Shown: positions 43,849 through 52,701 of the stretch, piece by piece | How the letters are laid out: each line of letters begins with the position of its first letter | How positions within the stretch are numbered: the stretch's first letter is position 1 | Source: Flavobacterium humi | GTDB taxonomy: Bacteria > Bacteroidota > Bacteroidia > Flavobacteriales > Flavobacteriaceae | DNA length: 64,000 nucleotides | Assembly: GCF_004745595.1 (NCBI RefSeq) | Contig: NZ_SRLH01000001.1 | Coordinates: 558,602-622,601, forward strand | Direction of reading: 5' to 3' | Position numbers and translations under genes: made by a program | Notes under the pieces: model-generated | What the model was told of the DNA's origin: nothing | Databases searched by the model: none | What the model saw: the letters and a program-made list of their open reading frames with translations, nothing else

Positions 43849-44883
43849 ATGGAGAATTTAATTCGTTTTAAACAATCTGATTTAGCCAAAATCACTAATT
43901 TCAGGAACGGTGAAGTAAAGTTTGGAGAGAAGATAATCATAGTGCCCAAAGACGAAGATGTGATGGATTTTATGACCCGGTCTGATGCGAAATATGTCAT
44001 TATCGGCATTCCTGAAGATGTGGGCGTTAGGGCGAATTTAGGCCGTCCGGGAGCAAAAACCGCCTGGCAGAGTGCCATACAAAGCATTGCCAATATCCAG
44101 CACAATAAATTCTGCAAAGGAAGTTCCATCCTGATTTTAGGCCAGGTGGATGTTTCCCAGGAAATGGAAAAGGCACAGGACCTGGATGAAAACATACCCG
44201 AAGAACGAAAAAAACTCTTCTCGATAGTAGAACAAATCGACAAAGAAGTATCCCACATCATATTTTCCATTGTAAAAGCAGGCAAAAAACCTATCATCAT
44301 CGGCGGTGGACACAACAATGCCTACGGTAATATAAAAGGGACGGCCCTGGCCAAAGGAAAACCTATCAATGCGATTAATTTTGACGCCCATTCCGATTTC
44401 AGGATTTTGGAAGGAAGGCATAGCGGCAACGGTTTTTCCTATACTTATGACGAAGGTTTCCTTAAAAAATATTTTATTTTCGGGCTTCACGAAAGCTATA
44501 CGTCCAAAAGTGTTTTGGATACCATCAAAAAACTAGACGACAGGGTCCGTTACAACACGTATGACGAAATAAAAATCCGGCGCCAGAAAAATTTCGATTT
44601 TGAAATGCAGCAATCTTTAGACTTTATCAAAAGTGACTGTTTCGGGATTGAGATCGATCTGGACGCTATCCCAAACATTGCTTCCAGTGCGATGACATTG
44701 AGCGGTTTTTCCGTAGAAGAACTCCGTCAGTTTGTGTATTATTTCAGCAGGCACCAAAATGCCAGTTATATCCATATCTGCGAAGGCGCACCTTCCTTGG
44801 GAGAAGAAAAAAACAACCATCTCATTGGTAAATTGATCGGATACCTGGTTACGGATTTCATAAAAGGGAGCAGCGAAATGTAA
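43849..44883 (+). CDS. Formimidoylglutamase / arginase-family ureohydrolase
   Basis: A 344-residue binuclear manganese ureohydrolase. The metal motifs are GGGHNNAYGN, NFDAHSDFR and IDLDAIPN, in the order of the arginase/agmatinase/HutG superfamily; the last matches the D-x-D-x-x-D motif only in part (third position Ile), and the usual GGDHS histidine motif is GGGHN. Best fit is formimidoylglutamase of histidine degradation as annotated in flavobacteria, but agmatinase or arginase cannot be excluded, which matters for the polyamine block 7 kb downstream. It is monocistronic. Confidence 0.8.
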   Translation: MENLIRFKQSDLAKITNFRNGEVKFGEKIIIVPKDEDVMDFMTRSDAKYVIIGIPEDVGVRANLGRPGAKTAWQSAIQSIANIQHNKFCKGSSILILGQVDVSQEMEKAQDLDENIPEERKKLFSIVEQIDKEVSHIIFSIVKAGKKPIIIGGGHNNAYGNIKGTALAKGKPINAINFDAHSDFRILEGRHSGNGFSYTYDEGFLKKYFIFGLHESYTSKSVLDTIKKLDDRVRYNTYDEIKIRRQKNFDFEMQQSLDFIKSDCFGIEIDLDAIPNIASSAMTLSGFSVEELRQFVYYFSRHQNASYIHICEGAPSLGEEKNNHLIGKLIGYLVTDFIKGSSEM

Positions 44884-44920
44884 TACTAATCGGTTATTTT
44901 CGTTTCTAATTTCAAAAGGC

Positions 44921-44928
44921 TATCTTTG
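44921..44928 (+). promoter_or_regulatory. -7 element for the DEAD-box helicase gene
   Basis: TATCTTTG fits TAnnTTTG, with TTTC 19 bases upstream (44898). It lies about 40 bases before the ATG at 44969. Confidence 0.55.
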
Positions 44929-44968
44929 TACCGGCTTGCGAACTTATGCAAGCCTTAAATTTGACTTT

Positions 44969-46219
44969 ATGTTATTCGAAGATCTATCACTTTCAAAAAG
45001 TATCCAAAGAGCCGTTTTTGAAGAAGGCTATACAAACCCAACCCCAATACAGGAACAAGCAATACCGGTAATTTTAGCCGGGCAGGATTTAATTGGCTGC
45101 GCACAAACCGGTACCGGGAAAACAGCTGCTTTTGCCATTCCAATCATCCACAACCTGCACCGCATTGTAGGTTCCTCAAAAAAAGAAAAACTAATCCGGA
45201 CCCTTGTGGTAACGCCAACGCGCGAACTCGCCATTCAAATTGGTGAGAGTTTCGATACTTACGGGAAATATACCAATTTAAGGCAATTGACCGTTTTTGG
45301 CGGTGTTTCCCAAATCCCGCAGGTAGACCAACTCAAAAAAGGCGTTGACATCCTTATTGCCACACCGGGACGTTTACTGGACCTGCACAAACAGGGATTC
45401 ATAGATTTGAACCACCTACACCATTTGGTACTTGACGAAGCAGATCAAATGCTGGACATGGGATTCATCAATGATGTGAAAAAAATCATAAAGCTGACGC
45501 CAAACAACAGGCAGACGCTATTGTTTTCTGCCACCATGCCTATAGCCATCCGCGAATTGGCCGAAATGTTCCTTACCGATCCTGAAACGGTACAGGTTTC
45601 GCCTGTATCATCTACTATCGACACGGTGGACCAACGCATTTATTTTGTGGAAAAATCAGATAAAAGACAATTGCTTTACCATATTATCCGAAATGAAAAA
45701 TTAAGCAACATTTTGGTTTTCTCCAGGACAAAACATGGCGCGGACAATGTAGTGAAGGCATTGCGCAAGCAAGGCTTGAGTGCCGAAGCCATCCATGGGG
45801 ACAAATCACAAAACGCAAGGCAGAGAGCGCTGGATAATTTCAAAAACAAGGAAACCAATATCCTTGTAGCTACCGATATCGCAGCACGTGGAATAGATAT
45901 CGAACAATTGCCGTTTGTCATCAATTTTGACCTGCCTAATATTCCTGAAACCTATGTCCACCGTATCGGAAGGACCGGCCGTGCAGGAAACGGGGGAATT
46001 GCCATATCCTTTTGCGGAAAAGACGAAGAACCGTACTGGAAAGACATTATCAAGCTAACCAAAGCCAAGGTAACTACGATTGAAGAACATCCTTACCCTT
46101 GGAAAAATAATGCGGGCGAACCTATACAACCGGAAAGCAACTCGAACAGAAGTGCCGGCCGCCATAAATCATCCCGGAAATCGGATAATTCCAAAAAGAA
46201 CAAGAAACGCTGGTATTAA
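44969..46219 (+). CDS. DEAD-box RNA helicase
   Basis: About 416 residues from the ATG at 44969 (MLFEDLSLSKSIQ); an upstream ATG at 44936 would add 11 residues. Q motif PTPIQEQAIP, Walker A AQTGTGKTAAF (Lys51), PTRELAIQIG, TPGRLLDLHK, VLDEADQMLDMGF, SATMPIAIRELA, ARGIDIEQ and HRIGRTGRAG are all present, completing both RecA-like domains. A short basic tail (SAGRHKSSRKSDNSKKNKKRW) probably binds RNA. Closest to the RhlE group; likely remodels RNA or assists ribosome assembly or cold adaptation, as inference. Confidence 0.94.
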   Translation: MLFEDLSLSKSIQRAVFEEGYTNPTPIQEQAIPVILAGQDLIGCAQTGTGKTAAFAIPIIHNLHRIVGSSKKEKLIRTLVVTPTRELAIQIGESFDTYGKYTNLRQLTVFGGVSQIPQVDQLKKGVDILIATPGRLLDLHKQGFIDLNHLHHLVLDEADQMLDMGFINDVKKIIKLTPNNRQTLLFSATMPIAIRELAEMFLTDPETVQVSPVSSTIDTVDQRIYFVEKSDKRQLLYHIIRNEKLSNILVFSRTKHGADNVVKALRKQGLSAEAIHGDKSQNARQRALDNFKNKETNILVATDIAARGIDIEQLPFVINFDLPNIPETYVHRIGRTGRAGNGGIAISFCGKDEEPYWKDIIKLTKAKVTTIEEHPYPWKNNAGEPIQPESNSNRSAGRHKSSRKSDNSKKNKKRWY

Positions 46220-46230
46220 TAGAAACAAAA

Positions 46231-46262
46231 AAAAGTCTTAGTTGGGGAGCTAAGACTTTTTT
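46231..46262 (+). terminator. Terminator of the helicase gene
   Basis: AAAAGTCTTAG and CTAAGACTTTT form an 11-bp stem with an 8-base loop, followed by Ts. It can serve the convergent CAP gene too. Confidence 0.85.
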
Positions 46263-46295
46263 TCAATCAAATAAACAAACTAAACAATATACCAA

Positions 46296-46793
46296 TTATT
46301 TTTTCATGAAAATATTAGTATAATACTTTTTCCCTTCTGCATTTGCACGAATGGATATTCCAAAATGGGTGTAATCCCCTTCTAAATTTACTTTGTGGCT
46401 TTCGCTGTTCAACCAGGCGTTAACAACACTTTCGGCAGAAGAATAATTGCAAGCCAGGTTTTCGCCTACTGTTTTGGCGCCTAAACCTTCAACAATTTTC
46501 TCGTATCTGTCCTGAAAAAAATTATGGCTTATCGTTCCGGTAGAAATCATGTAGTTGTCATGCTCTTCCGATACAAAAGAAATATAATCCACTACTTGTA
46601 ACCTGTTTAGGCCGATACTAGCTCTGTGGTCGTTAATCAGTTTCATAACCTGTTCTTCTTCGCTGATATAACTGTATTTTGCATCCAATTTCGGGTCTCT
46701 AACCACTGTTTCTTCATCGCTTCCTCCAGAACATGAAATAAATGAAGTTGAAATCAAAACTAAAAAAACAACCTTCGCTAAAATCTTTTTCAT
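46296..46793 (-). CDS. CAP-domain lipoprotein
   Basis: A 165-residue lipoprotein (lipobox SFISC, Cys21, followed by SGGSDEE) with a CAP/SCP-PR1 domain: DHRASIGLNRLQVVDYISFVSEEH, TISHNFFQDRYEKI, VGENLACNY, VVNAWLNSESHKVNLEGDYTHFGI. The histidines of EEHD, ISHN and SHK positions match the CAP cavity. Such proteins in bacteria are mostly of unknown activity, often linked to the cell surface. It is the smallest single-domain form. Confidence 0.9.
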   Translation of the reverse strand: MKKILAKVVFLVLISTSFISCSGGSDEETVVRDPKLDAKYSYISEEEQVMKLINDHRASIGLNRLQVVDYISFVSEEHDNYMISTGTISHNFFQDRYEKIVEGLGAKTVGENLACNYSSAESVVNAWLNSESHKVNLEGDYTHFGISIRANAEGKKYYTNIFMKK

Positions 46794-46930
46794 ATAAATA
46801 ATTTGTTAGTGAGTTAACATCGATTTTTGGATAAATTTCGATGCCGCAACATTACAAACTATTCGATGAAGTGCCAAATAAAATCGATAAACTGCACAAA
46901 ATCAGTTTATTGATGTAATAATTCTTACGA

Positions 46931-47575
46931 TTAAGGTTCCAATCTTTCTATTTTCCAGGAGAAATCGTCCTGGATCTGAAAACGGATTCTGTCGTGAAGA
47001 CGATTGGGTCTTCCCTGCCAAAATTCCATCTCTTTTGGTTCTACAATATAACCTCCCCAGTGTTTTGGCCTTGGAATCTCTTTTCCTTCAAAATCGGCTT
47101 CCAGTTGTTTTAATTTTTCTTCCAAAACCGAACGCGAGGGGACTACTTCGCTTTGGTTTGAAACCAGTGCGCCCAGCTTGCTTCCTTCCGGCCTGGATTC
47201 AAAATAACCGTCGGACAGGTTTTCCGCAATTTTCCTGGCTGTGCCTTTAATAATAACTTGCCGTTCCAGGGAATGCCAAAAAAAAGAAAGGCATACATTC
47301 GGGTTGGCCGCTATGGCTTTTCCTTTTTCGGAATTGTAATTCGTATAAAAAATAAAGCCTTCAAAAGTGAATTGCTTGAGCAGTACTACCCTGTTTTTAG
47401 GAAAGCCGTCCAGCCCAATGGTAGCAACCGTCATGGCATTTACTTCGTCAACACCTCCGAAATCCTCCACTTCATGGAACCATTGCTTAAAAAACGTGAT
47501 CGGATCTTCCGGAAGGCTGTTTTCCAGCAACTCGCTCTTTTGGTATGATTTCCGGTAATTACTTAAATCTTCCAT
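46931..47575 (-). CDS. pdxH: Pyridoxamine 5'-phosphate oxidase
   Basis: A 214-residue FMN enzyme that makes pyridoxal 5'-phosphate. Family blocks are DPITFFKQWFHEVED, FPKNRVVLLKQFTFEGFIFYTNYNSEKGK, PNVCLSFFWHSLERQVIIKG, SRPEGSKLGALVSNQS and HWGGYIVEPKEMEFWQGRPNRLHDR, the last holding the substrate-binding histidine and arginine. Length is normal. It stands alone with rnz 97 bp further along the same strand. Confidence 0.95.
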   Translation of the reverse strand: MEDLSNYRKSYQKSELLENSLPEDPITFFKQWFHEVEDFGGVDEVNAMTVATIGLDGFPKNRVVLLKQFTFEGFIFYTNYNSEKGKAIAANPNVCLSFFWHSLERQVIIKGTARKIAENLSDGYFESRPEGSKLGALVSNQSEVVPSRSVLEEKLKQLEADFEGKEIPRPKHWGGYIVEPKEMEFWQGRPNRLHDRIRFQIQDDFSWKIERLEP

Positions 47576-47672
47576 ATATCCAGAATATTAAATTTTGCTT
47601 AAAAATCCTTTGATTTGCCTTATTTTGAATGCATTTCTTTCAAAAACAAGCCGAAATTCATTCAAATTGTGC

Positions 47673-48581
47673 TTATTGCCATTCAAACGTGGCACCGTCA
47701 TCTCCTAAAACGGTATTTTCAAAAATGGTCTTCGCTTCTTCCTGAAACAGCTTGATGGAATCGTATCGGGTAGAATAATGCCCTAAAATCAACTGTTTGC
47801 AATTAGCCTTCTTTGCGATCATGGCTGCTTGTTTGGCAGTAGAATGCATTGTTTTTTCGGCTAAGGCTTCTTCCGATTCCAAAAAAGTGGTCTCGTGGTA
47901 GAGGATATCCGTATTTTCTATAATCGGGAGGATCGTTTCGGTATACATCGTATCGGAGCAAAAAGCATAACTTTTAGGCGCCGGCGGATCGAAAGTCAAA
48001 GCAGCGTTTGGAATAACCCGGCCATCTTCAAGGGTAATGTCTTTGCCGTTTTTGATATTTTGGAAATAACACTTCTCAATAGCATGCTCCTGGACGGCAG
48101 CAACATTAAGTTTGCGTTCTTTTGTTTTTTCCAGGAATAAAAAGCCATTGGTATAGACCCGGTGCTTTAACGGAATTGTTTTGACCATTACTTTTTCGTC
48201 CTCAAAAATCACCTCCGGTTCCGTAGAAGACAATTCTACAAAATGCAGTCCATATTGCGGCCAGGAATTGGATAATTTCAATTGCAGCCTGATGATTTCC
48301 TGGATTCCTGTTGGGCCGTAAACGGTAAGGTCATTGTTTCTGTTGAGCAGGTTAAAGGTCGAAATCAAACCGATCAAACCGTAAAAATGATCTCCGTGCA
48401 AATGCGAAATGAAAATGTGGTTAATTGCCGAAAACTTGATCTTGTTCTTTCGCAGCTGTACCTGTGTCCCTTCGCCACAATCGATCAGGAACAACCTGTT
48501 CCTGATTTCCAATACCTGCGATGTAGGATTTGTAAACGTTCGTGGCGTTGCGGCGTAACAACCAAGTATGGTTAAGTTCAT
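47673..48581 (-). CDS. rnz: Ribonuclease Z
   Basis: A 302-residue metallo-beta-lactamase-fold tRNA 3'-end nuclease. FLIDCGEGTQVQL, SHLHGDHFYGLIGL (HLHGDH at 60-65), FCSDTMYTETI and HSTAKQAAMIAKKANCKQLILGHYSTRY are its metal-binding and exosite blocks. It starts on the last base of the proline dehydrogenase stop (TAATG), so it is translationally coupled to that gene. Confidence 0.95.
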   Translation of the reverse strand: MNLTILGCYAATPRTFTNPTSQVLEIRNRLFLIDCGEGTQVQLRKNKIKFSAINHIFISHLHGDHFYGLIGLISTFNLLNRNNDLTVYGPTGIQEIIRLQLKLSNSWPQYGLHFVELSSTEPEVIFEDEKVMVKTIPLKHRVYTNGFLFLEKTKERKLNVAAVQEHAIEKCYFQNIKNGKDITLEDGRVIPNAALTFDPPAPKSYAFCSDTMYTETILPIIENTDILYHETTFLESEEALAEKTMHSTAKQAAMIAKKANCKQLILGHYSTRYDSIKLFQEEAKTIFENTVLGDDGATFEWQ

Positions 48582-49753
48582 TAGTTTTTATTCTTTCTTC
48601 TGTCGCGTTCTGTTTTAATCAATGTCAATTCGCGGCTTGTCTGCCCGGCTACTGACGTATTTTCTTCCGCACGTCTTATCAGGTAAGGCATAACGTCTTT
48701 TACAGGCCCAAAAGGTAAATATTTGGCAACATTGTAACCTTCAAACGCCAGATTGTAGCTGATATTGTCGCTCATGCCGTACAATTGCCCAAACCAAACC
48801 CTGAAATCATTTCGGGTAATCCCTTTGAAATTCATCAATTCCATCAGTTTATAGGAACTCTCTTCATTATGGGTCCCGGCAAAAATGGCCATTTGGTCTA
48901 TATGTTCCACCATGTACGCCACAGCATCATCGAAATTGTAATCCGTAGCTTGCTTGGAAGCACAGATCGGGGATTTATACCCTTTTTCTTCGGCACGCTT
49001 GTTTTCTTTTTCCATGTAAGCGCCGCGAACGAGCTTCATTCCTATGTAAAATCCGTCTTTTTTAGCTTGCTCGTGCAGTTTTTTCAAATAATCCAGCCTG
49101 TCCCAGCGGTACATCTGCAAAGTATTGTATACGACTGCTTTTTCTTTGTTGTATTTTTGCATCATGCGGGCCACAAGGTCATCGGCAGCATCCTGCATCC
49201 AGCTTTCTTCACCGTCTATCAGCAGCGCAATGTCATTATCGTAAGCCGCTTTGCATACGACATCAAAACGGGCTTCCACCCTATTCCATTCTTCCTGTTC
49301 GTCTGCGTTGAGTGTTTTGCCTTCGCCTAATTTCTCATACAATTCGAAACGCCCAAAACCTGTTGGCTTGAATACGGCAAAAGGGATTGCTTTTTTCTCT
49401 TTGGCAAATTCAATGGTTTTTAAAGTCATAGAGAGAGCATCGTCAAAATGCGCTTCGTCTTCTTTTCCTTCCACAGAATAATCCAAAACCGAAGAAACGC
49501 CTTTGGTAAACATTTTATCTACCACCGGAATACAGTCATCTTCCGAAACACCACCGCAAAAATGATCGAAAACCGTAGCTCGGATCAGTCCTTCAACAGG
49601 CAGGTTCGCCTTCAAGGCAAAATTGGTTACGGCTGTCCCAATCCTAACCAAAGGCTGGGAATCAATCATTTTAAATAAAAAATAAGCTCTGTCGAGTTCT
49701 GTATCGCTTTTAAGGGAAAAAGCATTCTGCGTATTATTGAAAATTTTATCCAT
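48581..49753 (-). CDS. Proline dehydrogenase
   Basis: A 390-residue FAD enzyme with a TIM barrel, converting proline to pyrroline-5-carboxylate. Blocks such as VEARFDVVCKAAYDNDIALLIDGEESWMQDAADDL, GFYIGMKLVRGAYMEKENKRA, AIFAGTHNEES and YLIRRAEENTSVAGQTSRELTLI are typical of short monofunctional (PutA PRODH-like, Bacteroidota) enzymes; no P5C dehydrogenase domain is attached. A promoter TATATTTG lies 20 bp upstream of the start and its stop overlaps the rnz start. Confidence 0.93.
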   Translation of the reverse strand: MDKIFNNTQNAFSLKSDTELDRAYFLFKMIDSQPLVRIGTAVTNFALKANLPVEGLIRATVFDHFCGGVSEDDCIPVVDKMFTKGVSSVLDYSVEGKEDEAHFDDALSMTLKTIEFAKEKKAIPFAVFKPTGFGRFELYEKLGEGKTLNADEQEEWNRVEARFDVVCKAAYDNDIALLIDGEESWMQDAADDLVARMMQKYNKEKAVVYNTLQMYRWDRLDYLKKLHEQAKKDGFYIGMKLVRGAYMEKENKRAEEKGYKSPICASKQATDYNFDDAVAYMVEHIDQMAIFAGTHNEESSYKLMELMNFKGITRNDFRVWFGQLYGMSDNISYNLAFEGYNVAKYLPFGPVKDVMPYLIRRAEENTSVAGQTSRELTLIKTERDRRKNKN

Positions 49754-49772
49754 GTGAAATAATAATGTTATG

Positions 49773-49780
49773 CAAATATA
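49773..49780 (-). promoter_or_regulatory. -7 element for the proline dehydrogenase-rnz operon
   Basis: On the minus strand TATATTTG fits TAnnTTTG, with TTTA exactly 19 bases upstream; the start codon is 19 bases downstream. Confidence 0.55.
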
Positions 49781-49847
49781 CTACTCAAGCGCATTTTTTT
49801 AAATAAAAAATACTTTATTTTGCGGAACAAATCAAACTTTTACCTTT

Positions 49848-50915
49848 ATGGTTCCCATTGTCTCTAACGGATATTCTATTTATTTTAACCAGGAAGGTTA
49901 CGTCAGTTTAAATGCCTACCTGAAAGAAAATACATTTTCCAAAATTTTTATTCTGGTAGATGAAAATTCCAATGAATTTTGCCTTCAGAACCTTCTTCCG
50001 CAACTGGAAACGGAAACGGTCATCGAAATTATAGAACTGGAACCGGGAGAAGAAAACAAAACGATAGAAACCTGTGTCCAGGTATGGAATGTGCTGATTG
50101 AACTCGGCGCAGACCGCAAAAGCCTTATGATCAACCTGGGAGGCGGTGTCATCACTGATTTGGGAGGGTTTGTAGCCTCTACTTACAAAAGAGGTATCCC
50201 GTTTATCAATATCCCAACGACTTTATTGTCTATGGTCGATGCTTCGGTAGGCGGTAAAAACGGTGTCGATTTAGGCGGGTTGAAAAACCAGATCGGGACC
50301 ATAACCAATCCGGCAATGGTGCTTGTAGATTCGGATTATATAGATTCGCTTCCGCAGAACCAAATGCGTTCCGGCCTGGCCGAAATGCTCAAACACGGGC
50401 TGATCGCAAAGAAAACGCACTGGGAAAAATTCAGGCAGATGGAGCACATCGATTTTGCCGATTTTGATGACCTGATCCGGGAATCGGTGGAAATCAAAAG
50501 CAATATCGTCACTCAGGACCCAACGGAAAACGGCATCAGGAAAGCACTTAATTTCGGGCATACTTTAGGACATGCCATCGAAACCTATTTCCTTGAAAAT
50601 CCGGACAAAACATCTTTACTTCACGGCGAAGCCATCGCTGCGGGAATGATTATGGAAAGTTTTATTTCCTGGGAACAAAACCTTATTTCAGAAGGCGAAT
50701 TCAACGAAATAAAATCGGTTTTAAACGGTATTTTCGACAGGATCGATATTGACGAATCGGAAGAAAACAGGATTACCGAATTACTGATCCACGACAAAAA
50801 AAACGAGTACGGGAAAGTGCAATTTGCGCTTTTAAACGGCATCGGAAATATCAAAGTAAACCAAATCGTTGAAAACGAAAGTATTAACAGAGCATTTTCC
50901 AATTATAAATCGTAA
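49848..50915 (+). CDS. aroB: 3-dehydroquinate synthase
   Basis: A 355-residue NAD- and metal-dependent enzyme of the shikimate pathway, turning DAHP into dehydroquinate. Family blocks LVDENSNEF, GGGVITDLGGFVASTYKRGIPFINIPTTLLSMVDASVGGKNGVD, GLAEMLKHGLIAKK and HGEAIAAGM are complete and in order. It stands alone between proline dehydrogenase (divergent) and the small gene at 50972. Confidence 0.96.
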   Translation: MVPIVSNGYSIYFNQEGYVSLNAYLKENTFSKIFILVDENSNEFCLQNLLPQLETETVIEIIELEPGEENKTIETCVQVWNVLIELGADRKSLMINLGGGVITDLGGFVASTYKRGIPFINIPTTLLSMVDASVGGKNGVDLGGLKNQIGTITNPAMVLVDSDYIDSLPQNQMRSGLAEMLKHGLIAKKTHWEKFRQMEHIDFADFDDLIRESVEIKSNIVTQDPTENGIRKALNFGHTLGHAIETYFLENPDKTSLLHGEAIAAGMIMESFISWEQNLISEGEFNEIKSVLNGIFDRIDIDESEENRITELLIHDKKNEYGKVQFALLNGIGNIKVNQIVENESINRAFSNYKS

Positions 50916-50958
50916 AGATTTTTTAATGAAATGTTTTTTTATCCGATATATAATTTTT

Positions 50959-50966
50959 TAAATTTG
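50959..50966 (+). promoter_or_regulatory. -7 element directly on the start of the 58-codon gene
   Basis: TAAATTTG fits TAnnTTTG, with TTTT exactly 19 bases upstream. Its last base is only five bases before the ATG at 50972, so a typical start of transcription would fall on or next to the start codon and the message would be leaderless. Confidence 0.5.
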
Positions 50967-50971
50967 CCCTC

Positions 50972-51148
50972 ATGGATAAACGCAAGAAATGGTCTAAAAA
51001 CACAACGTATCAAGATATGATTCTGGATATGCCGCACGCCATTTTGAAATCTGCGAAAAAGTTCAAAACCGCAATTTTGGAGCCGTTATCCGCCAACACT
51101 TTTACCAATAAGGAATTGGAAATCATTTTCGCAAATATTAGAGTTTGA
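50972..51148 (+). CDS. Small conserved-looking protein, 58 aa
   Basis: A short gene of 58 codons (MDKRKKWSKNTTYQDMILDM at its start, ending ELEIIFANIRV). It is basic at the N-terminus and helical, with no membrane segment. It has protein-like codon usage, a matching promoter that overlaps its start, and sits just before the arginine decarboxylase gene with a 53-bp gap. It could be a regulatory or RNA-binding small protein or a leader peptide for the polyamine genes, but I recognise no family. Confidence 0.6.
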   Translation: MDKRKKWSKNTTYQDMILDMPHAILKSAKKFKTAILEPLSANTFTNKELEIIFANIRV

Positions 51149-51201
51149 ATAAATTGTATGATTTTTTTTTATACTTTTAATTCTAATTTACTGATAAATA
51201 A

Positions 51202-52599
51202 ATGAATACAAAATATTCTGACCTAATAAATCAAACTTATTATTTTCCACAAGAGGAATTTAACCTAAATAAAGACAATCTGGAGTTTCACAAAATCGAT
51301 TTAATGAAATTGGTTGAACAATACGGAACGCCTTTAAAATTCACCTACTTACCTCAAATTTCCAACAACATCAAAAGAGCCAAAGGCTGGTTCCGAAATG
51401 CCATGGAAAAGAACAATTACGAAGGTAAGTATTACTATTGTTATTGCACGAAAAGCTCTCATTTTGAATATATTATGAATGAAGCTTTCAAAAACAACAT
51501 CCATATCGAAACCTCTTCCGCTTTTGATATCAATATTGTGGAAAACCTGATGCAGTCCGGCAAGATCAACAAAAGTACTTATGTGATTTGTAATGGTTTC
51601 AAACGTGACCAATACATCGAAAATATTGCACGGATCATCAATAACGGCCATAAAAACACTATTCCGATCATTGACAATTATGAGGAACTGGATTTATTGC
51701 AGGCGGAAATAAAAGGAAAATTCAAAATCGGGATCAGGATTGCTGCCGAAGAAGAGCCTAAATTCGAGTTTTATACCTCGCGTTTAGGAATCGGATATAA
51801 GAATATCGTTGCTTTTTACAAAAAACAGATTCAGGAAAATAAAAAGCTGGAGCTTAAAATGCTACACTTTTTCATCAATACCGGGATCAACGATACGGCT
51901 TATTACTGGAATGAGCTGGTAAAATGTATCAAAGTATACATTTCACTTAAAAAGGAATGCCCGAGTTTGGACAGTTTGAACATCGGCGGTGGTTTCCCTA
52001 TCAAGAATTCATTGGCGTTCGAATACGATTACCAGTACATGATTGACGAGATCATCAACCAAATCAAGATTGCCTGCGAAGAAGCTGAAGTGGATGTACC
52101 GCATATCTTTACGGAATTCGGTTCGTTTACCGTTGGGGAAAGCGGCGGTGCGATTTACCAGGTTTTATACCAAAAACAACAAAATGACAGGGAAAAATGG
52201 AACATGATCGATTCGTCTTTCATTACCACTTTACCGGATACCTGGGCCATCAACAAACGTTTTGTCATGCTGGCCGTTAACCGGTGGAACGAGACGTACG
52301 AAAGGGTTCTTTTGGGCGGAATGACTTGTGACAGTGATGATTATTACAATTCCGAGCAAAACATGAATGCTATCTACCTGCCTAAATACAACAAGGAAAA
52401 ACCTTTGTACATCGGTTTTTTCAACACGGGAGCATACCAGGAGACCATTGGCGGCTACGGAGGCCTGCACCACTGCCTGATTCCGCAGCCAAAACACATC
52501 CTGATCGACAGGGATGAAAACGGTATTATCGCTACGGAAGTTTTTTCTGAAGCACAAAAAGCCGAAGATGTTTTAAAAATATTAGGTTACAATAAATAA
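51202..52599 (+). CDS. speA: Arginine decarboxylase, biosynthetic type (short form)
   Basis: A 465-residue PLP-dependent decarboxylase of fold III (alanine-racemase/DC type), shorter than E. coli SpeA (about 630-660) and typical of Bacteroidota. Candidate PLP lysine is Lys84 in CYCTKSSHF; LHFFINTGINDT, LNIGGGFP, EFGSFTVGESGG and MTCDSDDYY complete the active-site set, the last with the conserved cysteine-aspartate of the partner subunit. It should produce agmatine for polyamine synthesis. Deoxyhypusine-synthase-like gene follows by 102 bp. Confidence 0.88.
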   Translation: MNTKYSDLINQTYYFPQEEFNLNKDNLEFHKIDLMKLVEQYGTPLKFTYLPQISNNIKRAKGWFRNAMEKNNYEGKYYYCYCTKSSHFEYIMNEAFKNNIHIETSSAFDINIVENLMQSGKINKSTYVICNGFKRDQYIENIARIINNGHKNTIPIIDNYEELDLLQAEIKGKFKIGIRIAAEEEPKFEFYTSRLGIGYKNIVAFYKKQIQENKKLELKMLHFFINTGINDTAYYWNELVKCIKVYISLKKECPSLDSLNIGGGFPIKNSLAFEYDYQYMIDEIINQIKIACEEAEVDVPHIFTEFGSFTVGESGGAIYQVLYQKQQNDREKWNMIDSSFITTLPDTWAINKRFVMLAVNRWNETYERVLLGGMTCDSDDYYNSEQNMNAIYLPKYNKEKPLYIGFFNTGAYQETIGGYGGLHHCLIPQPKHILIDRDENGIIATEVFSEAQKAEDVLKILGYNK

Positions 52600-52701
52600 A
52601 ATTCTATTTTTGGAACAATTTCCATTCGCATTTGCAAAAATGGATCTGAATACAAATATTAACTATCCGGATAAACGGATAAACGCATAAAAAAACAAAC
52701 A

